A stretch of DNA of 64,000 nucleotides, from contig NC_062222.1 of assembly GCF_902686445.1 (NCBI RefSeq), forward strand, positions 133,059,035-133,123,034, written 5' to 3'. The notes below the pieces were generated by a model. The model saw only the letters and a program-made list of their open reading frames with translations, ran no database searches and was not told the origin of the DNA. Numbering within the stretch: the first letter of the stretch is position 1; every line of letters begins with the position of its first letter. A program made the position numbers and the translations under genes. Shown in pieces: positions 58,946 through 64,000 of the stretch. This DNA comes from Sciurus carolinensis. Taxonomy: Eukaryota > Chordata > Mammalia > Rodentia > Sciuridae.

Positions 58946-61890
58946 ATATGGATAACATTTGTAATTAAATTTAAATTGCTATTCAGGGCAAAGAACCCTT
59001 GTGCCTGTGTCTGCATGCTTTAAATTTGTTTGAACTCTTTTACTAAACTTCAGTGAATATTGCCACTGAATCTGTATATTGCATCCTGCAAATAGGAAAT
59101 GGACCTTAGCTCAGTTTTCTGTGTTTATAAAGTTAAATGATGTTGATATAATTAGACTAAATTAGTGCTCTAGGATTATTTCTTTAACTAGAAAAATATG
59201 CAGATGCCAAATTTTCACATGGATGTTATCAACAAAAACTGCTGATCTCTTTTCATGACATTTCTAAACTGCATCAACACAATCTCTGTTCAAAAATAGG
59301 AATTTTTGTAACTCCCTTCATTCCCCCCTTGTAGATCTTTTCATATACATTTGAATATTATTCGTCTTTTAAGAGGGTGGGAGATTGAGGTTTAACTTTA
59401 AAGTTGAGCTGTGTTTGAGGGGCCTAGAACAAATGTCAAGTAAGAGCACAATTGCTTGCCTAATGACTCATCATCTGTGCCCAGCAATGCATGCTGTGAT
59501 GGATGGAAGTGATAAACAATGCAGATTTCAGACCATGTTAGCACAACAAAAAGCCTTTGGACATAAATCCAAGGATTTCCATAAGTCATCAAAAATTGAT
59601 ATGAAGTTTGATGAAACAGGGATTCCAAAGGTCCTTGAATTAAAATTTAAAATTCCAAATATTTCTAGAAAATACAACTGCCAGGGAGAAGGCCAGAATG
59701 ATATAAAAATGAAATATCCCTGAGACCCTAGCATGTCAAGTGTTGTTCCAGGGTTATTTTCAGTTATTAAAGCAATTTGTTTTTTCTTTCAATCCATAAT
59801 ACTCATTTGGAAATCAGTTATGTACCATTTAGAAGAGGTGAAATTGGAGTGTGAGCATCAAATTTTTTTTAGGTTACTACCAAACTTCAGACAAAACTTT
59901 TCTCAATATAGGTATGATGTAGACCCTGCTCTCAAGAAAAATGAGAAATTGGCAACAACTTTACTTTATATTCGTGGGGAAACTATACACTGTATTCTCT
60001 CTAAGTGGGACAAGCTTTTTGTCTTATTTTAGCACAATGGAAGTATGTGAGTGAACCATTTCTAAGTGAAGCCAGAGAAATAGTAACCATTTATTGTTGA
60101 ATTAATTCATTAAATGGATCTTTATCTCCCAAGACACAGAGTCTCTCCTTTCATGCCAAACAACTCATAAGTAAGTCCAATGCCACAATAGTTAAATGCA
60201 AGTCCACCTTGCAAGATGACTGAGCAACTCAGAATTTTATTTCCAAGTGAAAGGATATGCCATGCTTTGGACTATGTATAATTTTAGAATATGACTCCTT
60301 AAATCTTATTTCTCCTGAGAGACCTGGAATTAGCACATAGCCAACTCCTCTCATTTTGGAAAGAGTTCCCTTTGACAATCTAGCTGATGACCATCCTTAA
60401 TTTACTTAATTTGGCTACCTTGAACACCGTCTTCCCTAAAGTAGGGGTTCAGAACACCTGCTTTTCAAAGTGATACGTAACTCACTGATTGTCTCACAGT
60501 TCCTTTGCATCAATTCCTTCTGTTTATGCTCAACATAATTCAAAGACATTACAAATCACAAATCAGCATGAAAAATGTGCCCAGTGTCTAAAACAGAACA
60601 TCCCTAAAGACCCCTGAAAGACTTATGGAGGAATGGAAGTATACAGACAAAAAGAGTGCAACCAGGGCTTTGCTCATGATCCTTTAAATCCTTTAAATCC
60701 TGCTGAATGTGAGCTGTGTGTTCATGGCTTAGACCTTGGCAAAGCTATGGGACCCCATCTTGGAATATTACACAGGCACTGTACTGTGTGGTCTCTCCCC
60801 TTCTCTTCAACTCTCTACATTGCATATTGTCCTTTGTGTCCATGTAAATAATTGTATTTACTTATTCATCAAAAAGAACAAGAAAAGAAAATCAATGTTT
60901 CTCTTTTCTAGTGTTTTAAGCAAAAAATGCACTAAATTATACTTTTATGAAATACATGAGGAGTTCTAGACTGACCCAAATTTTCTTATGTTTATTTTTT
61001 CCCAGAAATTCAGATCTCTGCCCTTACAGTGGAAAGTCAATCTATTGGATCTAATGGAATCATTAAAGGACAATTTGTCTGATGTGCCTGAACTTTACAA
61101 ACTATCAGAAAACCAAGGAAAACAATAATATTCATGATCAAACTCTACATCTATTTTTTAATGTTTAACAATAATTCAGAGGCCAAAGTGCTCTCCTGAC
61201 TTTAGTTGGTGTTCTTTCAAGTCAATACCTTGAGGCCCTTGCTGTACCAGCAGTAAATTGAAATCATCAATCAAATGTAGAATCAGAAAGACTCATTGCT
61301 AATAAAGGCATTTTGAAGACTAATGAATATTCATCCAGCTCTATGCCTATTTCAGTTTCTAATATTCTGTGTTTCAGTTCCACTCAATGTCTTTATTGTA
61401 TCTCTAGAAAGAGTCGATGAAAATAAAGTTATGCATACTAATTAAAAACAGAACAGCAAACACTTGACTTGATTATCTAGGTCTACAGGATATTTGCATA
61501 TGGAATATTTTTGATGGACATGATATAGATACACTGTATTTAAGCGCTTGTCTTTAAATATTTGTGATTTTTCAGGAATGCATTAATTAATATTAAAACT
61601 CGTTAGGAGGGAGTCACAAAGTCTGGATATAAGCACTGATTTTTTGATAAAGAGAATTAACTTCTTTGAATGTTACATTCTCTTTTTTTAATCCACCTTC
61701 CACCCATAGCAGGTCTTTTTGGAACAATTAAGAATGTCCCCAGAAACAAGGTCAGTTCAGTTCTTGAAACACTGGGAACTCACTCCCAAATAAGTTTAAG
61801 TAGAAACCATCAAATATAAAATGTGATTCCCATGGGCCTTGCTTTCTTTCCATTTTCTCCCTATGACTGTGGAAGGGCTGTCCTCTGTAT
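58946..61890. other. Unique AT-rich sequence
   Basis: Frames at 59385-59723 and 59733-60032 (112 and 99 codons, plus) lie nearly end to end but resemble no known protein. A small direct repeat CCTTTAAATCCTTTAAATCC lies near 60680. No repeat family recognised. Confidence 0.45.
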
Positions 61891-61892
61891 TA

Positions 61893-62240
61893 CTTTCCTA
61901 TTGCTGCATGACACATTACCACACATTCAAGGGCTTGAATCAGTAACACAAATACTTCGTATCTCACAATGTGGCCAGAAGTTAAGACTTCTAACCTGGG
62001 ATCTTTGTTTCAGCTTCTCACTAGTCCTTGCCAGTAAAGATGCTGGCCAAGGCTGTGTTCTCTTAGCCACTTCAAAGGTGTTGGTCAGGGACCTTGAGTA
62101 GCAAGTAGAGACTGAATTCTGCTCCTTGCATGTGGCCCCTGTGATAAGCCCCTCACCTCATGGCAGTTTACTTTCTCAAAATCAACAATAATCTCTTCAA
62201 AGTGTATTTGGTGCCTCATTTAAGAACTTTGATATGCTCA
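61893..62240 (-). mobile_element. MaLR-type LTR (MLT1-like), antisense
   Basis: TTCCTATTGCTGCATGACAC, then CCACACATTCAAGGGCTTG, CGTATCTCACAATGTGGCC and the GGCCAAGGCTGTGTTC block are reversed MLT1-class landmarks. The right end is vague. Confidence 0.6.
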
Positions 62241-62334
62241 AAATAACTTCTCTTTTGATGAAACCAACTGATTACAGAAAAGATAGTTCTATCATTTCCT
62301 TTGTGTTTCCTATGTGTTTAATTTTTCTGTCATA

Positions 62335-62776
62335 TTTCATTATATAGCATTGCTAATACAATATTGAATAAAATTATAATGGATTGTGAATTTTTGTTCA
62401 TTTGCTTTTGAGTTTAGTAAAAACTACAATTCTTGTAAGTATCAACTTTTAGTACATTTCTCTTAGAATTAAAAAAAATTATCTTCATTGACTTCAGAAA
62501 TTGTCTTTTTATGTTCACATTATTGTGTGATTATTGAAATTGCCTTTAAGTATTGATTCAGTGTGGTATTTGCATCTATGAGAGATTCCTCCTTCAATAT
62601 CTTAATGTGACATAATTAATTCATTTCCTATTTTGAACTATGTATATACTCCTAGAATAAATTTACTTCATTTCTTATATATTTACCAATATTTACGGTT
62701 TTCCCTACATGTGAATGGGTTTTACCCATGATTTTATTTTCTTGAATTATTCCATTCTGGTTTTGATATCAAAAAT
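62335..62776 (-). mobile_element. L1M, inverted 5' segment (reverse transcriptase region)
   Basis: Antisense match to the L1 ORF2 reverse transcriptase region. TTTGCATCTATGAGAGATTC, the CAATATCTTAATGTGACAT stretch and CATTCTGGTTTTGATATC are the reversed counterparts of sequences near the LIPKPDKD-type motif and downstream. It abuts the sense L1M piece at 62780 with almost no gap. Confidence 0.65.
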
Positions 62777-62779
62777 GAG

Positions 62780-64000
62780 TTGGAAACTTAATCAAGGAAG
62801 TAAATAATCTCTACAATGAAAAATATAAAATACTGATTAAATAAATTGGAGATGACACAAAAACTGGAGAGACCACCTCCTTAGGTCATGTATTGGGAAA
62901 ATTAACTTTGTTAAATTGTTCATTCTACACAAAATGATTGGCAGATTTAATGTAAGTTCTATAAATGGAACCAAAAAAGACCATAAATCAAGAAAGTAAT
63001 ACTTAGAAAAAACATAAATCTGGAGGGACTGAAATACCTGATCTCAAGACATCCTGCAGGACTTTAGCAACCAAAACAGCATGGGAGCCACATTAGATTC
63101 TGACACACAGACTGTGGAGCAGAACAGAGAGTCAAGCATTAAGTCATGCATCGTTAACCAACTGATTTTGGTGAAGGTATGAAAAACATTTTGGAGGAAG
63201 TACTGCCTCCTTAATAAATGATGTTGGAAAAACTGAATATCCATATGCACAAGAATTAAATTAGACCTCTGCCTTGGAACATATAAAAATCAACTTAAAT
63301 TAGATCAAAGACCTAGGTGTAAGACCTGAAACTATAAAACTACTAGGTAAAAAAGGAACACCTACAAGGGAAACATTCCATACAACAATATAGGTCATGC
63401 TTTTTCAGATAAAACTCCAAAAGCGCAGGCAAGAAAAGCAAGAGTAGACAAAGACTTTTATATTAAACTGCATAGCAAAGGAAAGAGTCAAAAGAGTAAA
63501 GTTACAGGCTTCGAGATGAAATAAAATATTGACAAACCATTCATCTGACAAAGAATTGATATCTAGAATATATAAAGAAGTCAAAAATTCAATGACAAAA
63601 CAACCTGGTAAAAAATGGAGAAATGATCTGAATACAAAATTCTCAAAAGAAAATAAACAAACACTCAATGAGTGAAAAAGAATGTTTCCCATTACTAATC
63701 ATCAGGGAAAGTCACATCAAAACCACAGTGGGATACCATCTTACCCTAATCGGAATGGCTATCTAGAAAGAAAACCAAATAAATGTTTTGCAGGATGTGG
63801 AACCAAAGGAACACTTACACATTGGTGGTGTGTATGTAGATTGTACAGCCAGTCCAACATGGTGGTTACCCATAAATTTCAAAATAAAACTACCATATAA
63901 TACAGCTATCTCACTACTATTGTGCCTATTTCTGAAGAAATGGAACCTACTTACCAAAGATACCTGCACTCCTATGATTCAACACTGTTCCCAATTGATC
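62780..64000 (+). mobile_element. L1M ORF2 C-terminal half, sense, runs off window
   Basis: Begins at the equivalent of the LTKEVxxLYNEKYK stretch (AAGGAAGTAAATAATCTCTA), then WIGR- and ILPK-region remnants, GGAGGACTG-like and CAAGACATCCTGCAGGAC landmarks. It continues to the C-terminal knuckle, which is intact in frame at 63781-63834 (CFAGC...H...C). The reading frame is otherwise broken. The 3' UTR lies outside the window. Confidence 0.85.

Noticed and set aside
59385..60032. Two adjacent frames looking like a broken gene
   Set aside because: In-phase continuity and family similarity could not be shown; the stop-free lengths are compatible with chance.

Overview
This window is mammalian nuclear DNA, almost certainly from a squirrel-family rodent (Sciuridae). 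Three things support this: composite SINEs that join a 7SL-derived B1 monomer to a tRNA-Ala-like ID monomer (for example 32025-32235), single ID SINEs ending in the sciurid-type GGGCTGGGG module, and two relatively young L1 copies with rodent-style G-rich 3' UTRs. The DNA is AT-rich, CpG-poor and gene-poor. I found no recognisable host protein-coding gene, tRNA or rRNA gene, CRISPR array or bacterial feature. The only clear protein-coding remnants are decayed L1 ORF2 fragments.

Layout. 1-5560 is a nested repeat cluster: two 5'-incomplete L1 copies in the same orientation (1-1940 and about 2960-4900), the second having landed inside an older antisense L2 that is now split in two. 5.8-9.6 kb holds an antisense MaLR LTR, two L2 pieces and an L1M tail. 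9.6-24 kb is mainly unique AT-rich DNA with a sense MLT1 LTR (11.1 kb), antisense L1M pieces (12.8 and 17.9-19.1 kb) and two ID SINEs. 24-44 kb carries five MaLR-type LTRs, several MIR and L2 fossils, a B1-ID composite SINE and most of the unexplained unique sequence. 44-55 kb is rich in old L1M/HAL1-like pieces, two B1-ID SINEs, a palindromic MITE-like fossil and purine-rich tracts. 55-62 kb is mostly unique AT-rich DNA with L2 and MIR pieces. 62.3-64 kb is an L1M whose 5' part is inverted relative to its 3' part, as expected from twin priming; it runs off the window end.

The repeats give a relative timeline: L2 and MIR are the oldest layer, then L1M and MLT1 LTRs, then sciurid-lineage MaLR LTRs, ID and B1-ID SINEs and the two rodent-type L1s. 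Several SINEs and LTRs keep visible target-site duplications.

I found no convincing new biological system. The items most worth checking are two exon-like unique segments at 27057-27236 and 37049-37244, a CpG-bearing unique block at 25735-26190, the telomere-like hexamers in the first L1 3' UTR, and the L1 inversion at the right edge. Repeat family names are from memory of consensus sequences, not from a database search, so subfamily labels are approximate.
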